Assembly (NCBI GenBank): GCA_947626785.1
Contig: CANQTO010000014.1
Location: forward strand, 1-60,604
Length of the DNA: 60,604 nt
Direction of reading: 5' to 3'
DNA from: an uncultured Oscillospiraceae bacterium
GTDB taxonomy: Bacteria > Bacillota > Clostridia > Oscillospirales > Oscillospiraceae
In this document: positions 15,038 through 23,800 of the stretch, piece after piece
Position numbering within the stretch: position 1 is the stretch's first letter
Layout of the letters: each line of letters opens with the position of its first letter
Translations under genes and position numbers: made by a program
The notes under the pieces: model-generated
What the model was told of the DNA's origin: nothing
Database searches by the model: none
What the model saw: the letters and a program-made list of their open reading frames with translations, nothing else

Positions 15038-17509
15038 ATGGAACCGATCATCCGCGCCAGCTTTTCCGACGAAGTGAGCCCCCGGGAGGAGCGCAATCTC
15101 AGCCTCGCCTACCGGGCCGCCTGCGACAGCGCCGTGCTGCTGAAAAACGAGGGAGTGCTGCCCTTCAAGGGAAAGCGCATCGCCGCCTTTGGGGCGGGGG
15201 TCTCCCGGACCGTCAAGGGAGGCACCGGCTCCGGCGAGGTCAACGAACGGCACAGCGTCACCATCCTGGAGGGCCTGCGGGAGCGGGGCTTCGAGGTGAT
15301 GACCGGGCCCTGGCTGGAGGACTACGAGGCCCAGTACCGGGCGGCTCAGGAGGAGTTCAAGAAAAGCCAGAAGCTGGGGCTCCGCTCCCTGAACCCGGCC
15401 GGTTTCCTGAACGCCTTTCCCTCCCGCTTTGTTCCCCCTGCCGGCCGGGCCGTCACCAAGGAGGATATCGCCGACAGCTGCACGGAAAACTGCGTCTATG
15501 TCCTCAGCCGCCAGGCCGGGGAGGGCGGAGACCGGCGTCCGGAGAAGGGGGACTACTATCTGACCGACGGGGAGCGGGAGGACATCCGCCTCTGCGCCGC
15601 AAACTACAAGCATTTTGCCCTGCTCATCAACGGCGGCTCGGTCCTGGACCTGGGCTTTCTGGATGAGCTGCCCGGCATCGGCGCGCTGCTGCTCATCGGG
15701 CAGCCGGGCTGCCAGGGGGGCCTTGCCGCGGCGGACCTGCTCTCCGGGGCCGTGTCCCCCAACGGCAAGCTGGCCGACAGCTGGGCCCGGCGCTATGAGG
15801 ATCTGCCCTGCGCCCGGGAATACAGCTCCCTCAACGGCGATTTGGAGAATGAATACTACAAAGAGGGCATCTATGTGGGCTACCGGTTCTTTGACAGCTT
15901 CGGCGTAGAGCCTCGCTATCCCTTCGGCTTCGGCCTGGGCTATACCAAATTCCGCCTGGGGAAGGCTGAGCTGCGCCTGGAGGGAAGCCGGGCGGAAGTG
16001 CGGCTCAAGGTACGCAACGCCGGCCGGAAATTTGCCGGGCGGGAGACCGTGCAGCTCTATGTGTCGGCCCCGGAGGGAAAGCTCCGGAAGGAGCGGCAGC
16101 GCCTGGCCGCCTTTGCCAAGACGGAGCTCTTGAAGCCGGGGGAGAGCCAGGAGCTGTCCCTGAGCTTCGACCTGCGGCGGCTGGCCAGCTACCGCTTTGA
16201 GGACGCCGCCTTTGTCCTGGAGCCGGGGGACTATGTGCTGCGCCTGGGGACCTCCTCCCGGGACACCGCGCCCGTGGGGCTTTTGCAGCTGGAGCGGGAG
16301 ATCGTTGTGTCCCGGCATGAGCACATCTGCCCCCTGCGAAATCCCTTCCTGGAGCTGAAAGCGCCCCGGAGAGCCCCGGAGGCCCTGCCGGAGAGGCTGC
16401 CCCGGCTGCGGGTGGACCCGGACTGCATCCAAACGGTCACCTACGCATACAAGACGCCGGAGCCCCGCCGGGAGGCGCCCGTCCGGGCCATCGTGGACGG
16501 ACTCAGCCTCCGGGAGATGGCGGAGCTCGTGATAGGCGTGGGGATGTTCGGCGGAAAGCGCCGTTTCGACATGCCCGGCGCGGTGGGCTGCACCAGCTCC
16601 GCCTTCTGGGACCGGGGCCTGAGCAACATCGCCCTGTGCGACGGGCCCGCGGGCCTGCGCATCCAGCAGCGCTCCACCCTCAACAGCGAAGGGAAGATCA
16701 AGGCTCTGGAGCTGCCTCTGACGGCCCTGGAGGCCCTGCCGAAGGCCTTCAAAGCCCGGCTGTTGGGGGACGAGGAGAAGGACACGATGCTCTACCAGTA
16801 CGCCACGGCCTTCCCCGTGGAGGCGACCCTGGCCCAGAGCTGGGATGTCCGGCTGCTGGAGGAGATAGGCCGGGCCGTGGGCGCGGAGATGAAGGAGTAC
16901 GGCTGCACCTTCTGGCTGGCCCCGGCGGTGAACATCCACCGGAACCCCCTCTGCGGCCGGAACTTTGAGTACTTCTCCGAGGACCCGCTCCTCAGCGGCC
17001 TGCTGGCCGCGGCCCTGACACGGGGCGTCCAGGGGGAGGAGGGCTGCTTTGTCACGATCAAGCACTTCGCCTGCAACAACCAGGAGGACGGCCGCAACCG
17101 GGTCAGCAGCAACCTGAGCGAGCGGGCCCTGCGGGAGATCTATCTGCCCGCCTTTGAACTGGCCGTCCGGGAGGGGGACGCCCTGGGCGTCATGAGCTCC
17201 TACAACCGGCTCAACGGCGTCTACACCCCCAACAGCTACGACCTGTGCACCAAGGTGCTGCGCAACGAGTGGGGCTTCGAGGGCCTGGTGATGACCGACT
17301 GGTATTCCACCCGGGCGGCCAAGGACGGCGCGGCCCTGGCCATGAAGGCGGGCAACGACCTGATCATGCCCGGCGACTTCCGCTCCAAGGCGGACATCGT
17401 CCGGGCGGTGAAGACCGGACTCATCCAAAAGGAGGACCTGGAGCGCTGCTGCTGCAACGTGGTGCGGATGATCCTGAAGAGCGCCACCCAGAAGGAGTAT
17501 ATCAGGTAA
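15038..17509 (+). CDS. Glycoside hydrolase family 3, domain-permuted (beta-glucosidase type)
   Basis: An 823-residue cytoplasmic GH3 enzyme likely to split beta-linked sugars from the non-reducing end. The domain order is swapped compared with common GH3 enzymes. The alpha/beta-sandwich half comes first (LLINGGSVLDLGFLDELPG, LLSGAVSPNGKLADSW), then a fibronectin-like module (residues about 310-430, TVQLYVSAPEGKL), then the TIM barrel (ALCDGPAGLR, TIKHFACNNQEDGRN, VMSSYNRLNG). The nucleophile Asp is in VMTDWYS, near residue 754. This permutation is known in Ruminococcus-type beta-glucosidases. There is no signal peptide. The start follows GGGAGG. No transporter gene is adjacent. Confidence 0.93.
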   Translation: MEPIIRASFSDEVSPREERNLSLAYRAACDSAVLLKNEGVLPFKGKRIAAFGAGVSRTVKGGTGSGEVNERHSVTILEGLRERGFEVMTGPWLEDYEAQYRAAQEEFKKSQKLGLRSLNPAGFLNAFPSRFVPPAGRAVTKEDIADSCTENCVYVLSRQAGEGGDRRPEKGDYYLTDGEREDIRLCAANYKHFALLINGGSVLDLGFLDELPGIGALLLIGQPGCQGGLAAADLLSGAVSPNGKLADSWARRYEDLPCAREYSSLNGDLENEYYKEGIYVGYRFFDSFGVEPRYPFGFGLGYTKFRLGKAELRLEGSRAEVRLKVRNAGRKFAGRETVQLYVSAPEGKLRKERQRLAAFAKTELLKPGESQELSLSFDLRRLASYRFEDAAFVLEPGDYVLRLGTSSRDTAPVGLLQLEREIVVSRHEHICPLRNPFLELKAPRRAPEALPERLPRLRVDPDCIQTVTYAYKTPEPRREAPVRAIVDGLSLREMAELVIGVGMFGGKRRFDMPGAVGCTSSAFWDRGLSNIALCDGPAGLRIQQRSTLNSEGKIKALELPLTALEALPKAFKARLLGDEEKDTMLYQYATAFPVEATLAQSWDVRLLEEIGRAVGAEMKEYGCTFWLAPAVNIHRNPLCGRNFEYFSEDPLLSGLLAAALTRGVQGEEGCFVTIKHFACNNQEDGRNRVSSNLSERALREIYLPAFELAVREGDALGVMSSYNRLNGVYTPNSYDLCTKVLRNEWGFEGLVMTDWYSTRAAKDGAALAMKAGNDLIMPGDFRSKADIVRAVKTGLIQKEDLERCCCNVVRMILKSATQKEYIR

Positions 17510-17516
17510 ATGAGCC

Positions 17517-17545
17517 TTGCCTGAGCGGGAGAAGTATAGTATGAT
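17517..17545 (+). promoter_or_regulatory. Promoter of the Fe-S/FAD oxidoreductase-hypA unit
   Basis: TTGCCT (17517-17522), 17 bases and TATGAT (17540-17545), starting just after the glycosidase stop codon. AGGAGGA precedes the next start. Confidence 0.55.
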
Positions 17546-17590
17546 AAAAATAGATGAGTTTTCCCAATTTTCCGGACAGGAGGACGCGCT

Positions 17591-19861
17591 ATGAAACACC
17601 GGCCGAACATCCTCCAGCTGGCCACCAAGATCAGCCTGGAGAGCCTGACCTATACCGGCATCACCTATAACGACCCGGAGTACCGCATCCTGGAGCCCCT
17701 GGTGGACGACGACATGTGCCAGATCATGATGCACATGCGCCTGGAGACAAACCGCACCGTGGAGGAGATCGCCCGCCGGGCGAAAAAGAGCGTGGAGTTC
17801 ACCGCCGAGCAATGCCGCAAACTCCGGGAGACGGGCATTGTCCGCACCCGTACGGTGGACGGGCAGCGCTGCTACTATTACCCGATCTGGGTGCCCGGCA
17901 TCATGGAGGGCATCCTCTCCAACCGGGAGCAGTGCGAACAGCACCCGGAGCTGGGGGACTGCTTTGAGGAATACACCCGCTGCCGGGTGGCCGTGCTGGC
18001 CCCCTTCATGGACACGGGCATGAACATGATGCGGGTGATCCCCGTCCAGAGCGCCATCGAGAACAACAGCCGCAAGGCCAGCTACGACGAGGTGGCGAGG
18101 CTGGTGGAGAACGCCCGAGTCATCTCCGTGGGGCCCTGCTCCTGCCGCCGCTCCCGCCGCCTGATGGGCGAGGGCTGCGGGCACTTGGAGGAGGACATGT
18201 GCCTCTACCTCAACGACAACGCCGTCAACTATTCCGAGACCGGCGCACACCGGCTCATCAGCAAGGAGGAGGCCTATGAGATCCTCCGCCGGGCGGAGGA
18301 GAACGGCCTGGTCCATGAGCTGAACGTGGCCCCCGGCTTTGAGGACGCCTCCGCCATCTGCAACTGCTGCGGCTGCTCCTGCTACGCCCTGCGCATCGCC
18401 AGCTATTTTCAGGCCCCGGACGCCATCCGCACCAACTACATCGCCCGGGTGGACAAAGCCAAATGCGCCGGCTGCGGCCAGTGTGTGGAGCACTGCCAGC
18501 TCAACGCGGTGAAGCTGGGGCAGAAGCTGTGCCCGGAACCGGCCAGCATCCCCCGGCCGGTGGACAACGCCAGGGACTCCCTGCTCTGGACCGGCAAGCA
18601 GCACACCCCGGACTACCGCACCAGCCGCACGGACGTGACCGCCTCGGGCACCGCCCCCTGCAAGGCCGCCTGCCCGGCCCATCTGCCGGTGCAGGGCGCG
18701 CTCCGCCTGGCCGCTCAGGGCCGGGAGGACGAGGCCCTGGCCCTGCTGAAGAAGGCCGGCCCCCTGCCCTCCGTCTGCGCCGTCTGTCCCAGCCCCTGCG
18801 AGGGGGCCTGCTCCCGGGTGGAGGTGGACGAAGCCGTGGCCATCGGCCCGGCGCTCCGCGCCCTGGCCCAGCGGGATCTGAATGAAGAGACCCGCTGCGT
18901 CCCTGCCATGGTCAACCCCACCGGCAGGCCCTACGGGGAGAAGATCGCCGTCATCGGCGCCGGGCCCGCCGGGCTCAGCTGCGCCTATTTCCTGGCCCGG
19001 CAGGGCTACAGCGTGACCGTCTATGAAAAAGAGGCCCGCCCCGGCGGGCTGCTGGCCTCCCCTATCCACCAGCGCCGTCTCCCCCCGGCCCTGCTGGACG
19101 CGGAGATCCAGGTCCTGCGCCAGATGGGCGTGGACTTTCGCTGCGGCGTGACCGTGGGCCGGGATGTGACGCTGGAGCAGCTCCGTGCCGAGGGCTATAA
19201 GGCCTTCTTCCTGGGTACCGGCGCGGGGCCTGTCGCCTCAACGGAGGGCGACGGGGCAGACCCCGCCTTCCGCCGCCAGGTCAACCGGGACCGGAAGATA
19301 GAGCTGGAGGGGCTGCCTCTGGAGCTGGACGGGAAGGGCCATATCCGCACCGACGCTTACGGCCGGACCAGCCAGCCGGACGTGTTCGCCGGGGGCGACG
19401 CGGTCACCGGCCCCCTCTTCGCCGTCAACGCTCTGGCGGCCGGGCGGCGGGCGGCAGAGTCCATCCACCGCACCGTCCACAGCGGCCAGGCCCAGGAGCT
19501 GGGCCGGGACCCGGAGGACTACCGGGCCTTCAAGCGCCGGGAGCTCCGGCTGCCGCCGGAGCTGCTGCGCCCCGTGCCCCGGCAGCAGGCGGGAGAAAAC
19601 GGCCTCACGCCGGACCAGGTCCGCGCCGAGTGCGGCCGCTGCCTGGGCTGCGGCACCGCCGTGGTGGACGAATACATGTGCGTGGGCTGCGGCATCTGCA
19701 CCACCCACTGCGAATTTGACGCGATCCGCTTGGAGAAGATCCACGACGCGGACAACCAGGCCTATTTCCACACCCTGGGCCGGATCGTGACCAGCCTCCC
19801 CGGGAAGACCGCGCGGGTGGCCAAGAAGCACATCGGCAGGATCGGGCGCGGCGATGCATGA
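17591..19861 (+). CDS. Multi-cluster Fe-S / FAD-NAD(P) oxidoreductase with N-terminal winged-helix-like region
   Basis: A 756-residue electron-transfer protein assembled from several modules. Residues about 1-100 look like a helix-turn-helix region (RTVEEIARRAKKSVEFTAEQ). Next comes a Cys-rich segment (VGPCSCRRSRR, ICNCCGCSCYA) and a ferredoxin motif (KCAGCGQCVEHCQLNAV). Then follows a GltD/DPD-like Fe-S domain (PCKAACPAHLPVQGALRLAA, CAVCPSPCEGACSR) and a dinucleotide-binding fold (KIAVIGAGPAGLSCAYFLAR, DVFAGGDAVTGP). It ends with another cluster region (CGRCLGCG...CVGCGICTTHCEFDAI). It probably bifurcates or shuttles electrons between NAD(P)H and ferredoxin-like partners. hypA overlaps its 3' end by 8 bases, which hints at a link with a nickel enzyme. 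The true partner is unknown. Confidence 0.85.
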   Translation: MKHRPNILQLATKISLESLTYTGITYNDPEYRILEPLVDDDMCQIMMHMRLETNRTVEEIARRAKKSVEFTAEQCRKLRETGIVRTRTVDGQRCYYYPIWVPGIMEGILSNREQCEQHPELGDCFEEYTRCRVAVLAPFMDTGMNMMRVIPVQSAIENNSRKASYDEVARLVENARVISVGPCSCRRSRRLMGEGCGHLEEDMCLYLNDNAVNYSETGAHRLISKEEAYEILRRAEENGLVHELNVAPGFEDASAICNCCGCSCYALRIASYFQAPDAIRTNYIARVDKAKCAGCGQCVEHCQLNAVKLGQKLCPEPASIPRPVDNARDSLLWTGKQHTPDYRTSRTDVTASGTAPCKAACPAHLPVQGALRLAAQGREDEALALLKKAGPLPSVCAVCPSPCEGACSRVEVDEAVAIGPALRALAQRDLNEETRCVPAMVNPTGRPYGEKIAVIGAGPAGLSCAYFLARQGYSVTVYEKEARPGGLLASPIHQRRLPPALLDAEIQVLRQMGVDFRCGVTVGRDVTLEQLRAEGYKAFFLGTGAGPVASTEGDGADPAFRRQVNRDRKIELEGLPLELDGKGHIRTDAYGRTSQPDVFAGGDAVTGPLFAVNALAAGRRAAESIHRTVHSGQAQELGRDPEDYRAFKRRELRLPPELLRPVPRQQAGENGLTPDQVRAECGRCLGCGTAVVDEYMCVGCGICTTHCEFDAIRLEKIHDADNQAYFHTLGRIVTSLPGKTARVAKKHIGRIGRGDA

Positions 19862-20201
19862 GATCGGCATCGCCCGGCAGATCGTCCGGGTCGTGGAGGA
19901 GGCGGTCCGGGGCCAGGAGGCCCCCGCCGTCCGGGAAGTGGTGGTGGACTGCGGGGAGCTGTCCCTGGTGATCCCCGAGTACCTGGAGAAGCTGTGGCCG
20001 GTAGTGACGAAGGGCGGCTTTTTGCAGGAGGCCCGGCTGGTGATCCACACGGTGCCGGGACTTGCCGAGTGCGACGACTGCGACGAGATCTTTAACGTCG
20101 TCGCCCAGGAGGGCCGCTGCCCCAACTGCGGCAGCTTCCGGAAGACGGTGCTCTCCGGAAAGGACTTCTCCGTCCGGGAGATCCATACGGACCCCGCCTG
20201 A
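19854..20201 (+). CDS. hypA: HypA, hydrogenase/urease nickel metallochaperone
   Basis: A 115-residue HypA/HybF protein that delivers nickel during maturation of [NiFe] hydrogenase. It begins MHEIGIARQIVRVVEEAV, with the nickel-binding His2-Glu3 at the N-terminus. It carries the structural zinc site as CDDC (residues about 73-76) and CPNC (residues about 90-93). The gene overlaps the upstream oxidoreductase by 8 bases. No other hyp gene (hypB-F) or hydrogenase subunit is within the window, so its client lies elsewhere or it serves a different nickel protein. Confidence 0.93.
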   Translation: MHEIGIARQIVRVVEEAVRGQEAPAVREVVVDCGELSLVIPEYLEKLWPVVTKGGFLQEARLVIHTVPGLAECDDCDEIFNVVAQEGRCPNCGSFRKTVLSGKDFSVREIHTDPA

Positions 20202-20224
20202 CCGAGGCCCGCGCAAGAGGGTTT

Positions 20225-20275
20225 AGAAAAGCATCCCATGCCTTTCATTGGCACGGGATGCTTTTCTTGTTCGTT
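20225..20275. terminator. Bidirectional intrinsic terminator
   Basis: AGAAAAGCATCCC (20225-20237) pairs with GGGATGCTTTTCT (20255-20267); T-rich on the plus side and, through the A-run, on the minus side. It separates hypA from the convergent membrane-protein gene. Confidence 0.85.
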
Positions 20276-20290
20276 TTTGCTCGCTTGGCT

Positions 20291-20866
20291 TTACAGGTAG
20301 TCGCTGCTCCAGCCGATGTTCTCGCCGTCGCCGCCGGAGTAGCCGCCGCCACCGCCGCCACCGCCGCCGTCGGAGGGACCGCCGCCTCCGCCGCCTCCGT
20401 CACCGCCGCCACCGCCGGTGTAGACCTGGATCTTCCGGCCGGTCTGGGGCAGCTCCACGGGAGAGACGACCGTCTCTTCTTCGCTCTCCCCGGCCTCCTC
20501 GCCGTCCGCGGGCTCTTCCGCCGCCGCGCTCTGGGCGTTCAGCTTCTCGATCAGCTGGTCCTCAAAGGCCCGGTAGCTCTCCCGGGCCAGCTGGAAGCGG
20601 TCCTGAGCGGAGAGCTCCTCCGCGCCGGACACCGGGTTCCAGTTCTGCCCGTCGAACCACTCCACCACGCCTCCGTCCACGCGCACCTGCACCGCCTGAG
20701 AGGGGATGTGCCCCTCGATGGTGCAGCTGGGCGGCTCCTGGGCCCGGAGGTAGGCGCTGTAGAACAGGCCGGTCCCCACGCCCGCGGCAAACAGCAGCAG
20801 GCAGAGGAGCAGCAGGAGGACGACCCTGACAGCTTTCCGGCTCTTTTTGTTTTCGGTGTTTTCCAT
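20291..20866 (-). CDS. Membrane-anchored protein with Gly-rich tail
   Basis: A 191-residue protein with a short basic N-terminus and one membrane helix (VVLLLLLCLLLFAAGVG, about residues 14-34). A small outer domain of about 80 residues follows (TIEGHIPSQAVQVRVDGGVV, DRFQLARESYRAFEDQL), then a Glu-rich linker and a glycine-rich C-terminus (repeats of GGGGG with Asp and Ser). It is the last gene of a three-gene minus-strand group headed by the lipoprotein at 26552, 22 bases after the broken protease gene. No family was recognised; a role in surface assembly is only a guess. Confidence 0.75.
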   Translation of the reverse strand: MENTENKKSRKAVRVVLLLLLCLLLFAAGVGTGLFYSAYLRAQEPPSCTIEGHIPSQAVQVRVDGGVVEWFDGQNWNPVSGAEELSAQDRFQLARESYRAFEDQLIEKLNAQSAAAEEPADGEEAGESEEETVVSPVELPQTGRKIQVYTGGGGGDGGGGGGGPSDGGGGGGGGGYSGGDGENIGWSSDYL

Positions 20867-20888
20867 ATGGGTCCGATCCTTTCTCCGC

Positions 20889-23800
20889 TCAGCGGCGCTC
20901 CACGCTGCTGATGATGTTCTGTACGAAGCTGTAGCCCGCGCTGCCCGGCGGGAACTCCCGGGCGCTCATGACCTGCTGGGCCACCTGGTACACGCTGCGG
21001 CTCACCGGCGGCCCGTAGACGATCAGCTGCTCGCCGCCCCGGTCCAGGATGGCGTAACCCCGGAAGGCCAGCTCCACGGAGTACATATCCGGGGCCAGAT
21101 CGATGAGCACGGAGGTGAAGCGCAGCCGGCCCGAGACGCGCTCGTAGATCAGGTCGGTCACCCGGCCGTTTTCGCTCCAGTAGGCCCGGCCTCCGCCCAC
21201 CTTGGTCCCGCCCTTGACGAAGGGCAGGGTCTTCCGGTTGTTCTGGGTCATAAACAATGTCCCGTACTCCAGCAGCCGGCAGCCGTCCACGCCGCCGCCC
21301 AGCAGCTGGGCCCGGGTGGCCTCGCTGATGCCGGACTTGAAGCGGATGCCCGCCGGGGCCTGGATGCGGATGGAGAAGCCGTGATAGCTGATCAGGTCCC
21401 GCAGCCCCGTCAGCTCCTGGGCGGTGACCTTGGTGCCCTGGTAGCTGAGCTTCCACACGGCCATGCCCACCGGCACCGTGCCGGAATACTGGTACATGAC
21501 GGCGGTCTTGCCGGCGGCGTTGGGCAGAGTCAGGCTGTAGCTGCCGCCGCTCTTGGCCGCCGGATACTCCGCGCCGTCGATATAGATGTGGGCGTCGCCG
21601 TAGCCGGCGGGCGGGGTCAGGGTCAGCTTCAGGGGCTCATAGGCGATGCTCAGGCCGCTGCCGTGACGGCTGCCCTCCAGCCCGGAGGCGGCGATGGCCG
21701 ACACCGAGAAGGAATAGCTGCCCGGCCGGGGCGGCGTCCAGGTATAGCTGGTGGCGGTGGTGTCTCCCAGAACGCGCCAGGTGCCGCTGCCCTCCCGGAC
21801 ATACACCCGGTACTTGTTCGCGCCGCTGACGGCGGACCAGCTGAAGCGGAGCCCGCTGCCCGTGTCGGTCAGGCCGGAGAGGCCCGGCTGCGCGGGGGGC
21901 TGAGGCGGCTTGACGGGGCCCGCCTTGACCGTGTACTGGAACCAGGCGGTCTTGCCGCCGTAGCTCACCGTGGCGGTATGGGTGCCCACGGTGTTGGAGT
22001 TATCAAAACCGCTGAGGGTATACTCGCTCTCCAGCAGGGCCCGGTAGCTGCGCTTGAACTGAGCGATGACCTCCATGCCCGCCCGGCTCAGGGGCTCGCC
22101 CTAGGTATACTCCGTCTTGTCCGGCGGAGTCACGCTGATATACAGCAGGGTGTTGGAGACGCTCTTTTTGCGGACAAACAGCTTGTTGTCCTGGCTGCGG
22201 TAATAGTTGACGTAGAGATCCTCCCCGTCCGAGGTGAGCGTGATGTGGGAAGACTGGCTGTCTACACGGCCGCCCTCTACCAACCAGCTGTCCGAATCGG
22301 CGTCATACTGATAGACATAGGTGAAGCCCTCTTCCGTGTTGGGAGAAGTCAGCATATAGAGGTATCCGTTGACGACGGTCAGCTTGGGCTCGAAGCAGAC
22401 CAGATCGGCTTGCTTCCCTCCGGTCCACTTACTTCCCCCGGCATAGCGGAACACCTGCACATGCCCGGAGACGGACACGACGATCATCAGCTGATCGTTG
22501 AGGGCGATCAGCCCATAGGACAGGCCCGTATCTCCCTTGATACTGCCGTCGGAAACCTTGACAAAGCTGGTCCCGTCTACCCGAAAGACGTCTACAACAT
22601 TACCGTTGGGGTTGCGGTACGAGACATAGAGCTTTCCGCCCGCGTAGGCCAGCTGGGCTTGCCCGACGCTATTGAGAGCGCCGCTGAATGTGCCCAGCTC
22701 CGCCAGGCGGCTGCCGTCGAATTTGAGCAGGCCGGCATGACTTTGATAGCTGCTGTCAGAGTCGACATAGGTGATGTACAAACCGTCCCCGATGGCCTGA
22801 AGCTCTATTTCATTGTAGGTGCCGGTTTTGCTGCCCGCATCCGTGGCGCTGCCGGTCGCCGGGTCGATCTGCTTGAGCTGTATGCCTTCATCAGACAAAT
22901 AGGCCAGATACAGCTTGTCATTGAAGACGGCAAGCCGCGCCTGCATGACCTTCCCTCCGGCGGCCCAGGGGCTGCCCAGGGGCTGCCAGGCGGCTCCGTC
23001 ATACCGGTAGGTATAAAAGGAGTTGTTCATCGCGGCGGCCACATAGGGCGTCCCCCGAAACGTCACAATGGAGGTGGCAAAATCGGCGGCATAAGAGGAA
23101 GACGGTCCGGGGATCTGCGTATCCTGCCACAGGTCAAACTTGGCGGCGTCGGGGAAAGTCACCTTGCAGCTCATCGTGCCGTCGCCGGTATCTTGGACCG
23201 CGCTGATGACGATGCCGGAGTTGCTGCCGTCGGAGAAGGTCAGCGCCCCGTCGGCCAGGGTGGCGTTCATATCCGCCGAGCCGATGGAGGTCCGCCCACT
23301 CTTGGGGGAGAGGTAGGCCTTCTGAATGGCCTGCTGCTGGTCGGAGGCGCCGGCCTGTGGCCGGAAGACATAGATGCCGGTGCGGCCGTGGTAATTGCTC
23401 AGGCCCTCCACCGTGGTATCGACCCGGTAGACGATCAGGCCCGTTTCTCCCTCGTCCATGTACAGGCTAATCTTGGCGTCCAGACTATCCTTCTTTTGGG
23501 CGTTGTTATCGGTCCTCTGGCGCGCCTCCACCACGAAAAGCTCGTGCTCGTTGAGGGGCGACTTCAGGATATAGGCCTGCCGGTTCGGATCGCCCTTCCC
23601 CGGCGCGCTCAGCGTCAGGGTCTGGGTGCTGCTGATCGCCTGGAGGTCGATCCAGTGGGTGAACGTATAGCGCAGATAGGCCAGAGGCCAGGAGGGGTAG
23701 GGGGAAGTGCCGGCCATGATGTCCCAGTAGGAGACAGGAAAGTCGTTCGCGCCGGAGCGGTAAAGGTCGGGATAGCCCAGGGTGTGGAGAAATTCGTGGG

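Noticed and set aside
14993-19069. Very long open frame on the minus strand opposite the GH3 and oxidoreductase genes
   Set aside because: It is antisense to two well-supported genes, has low-complexity composition rich in Gly/His/Gln/Leu, and spans their intergenic promoter. Strong GC bias at third positions keeps opposite frames open.
22101-22103. Programmed pyrrolysine or stop-codon readthrough at the protease amber codon
   Set aside because: No downstream insertion-type structure or other in-frame UAG was seen, and no pyl gene is in the window. A point mutation or sequence error is simpler; kept only as a remote option.
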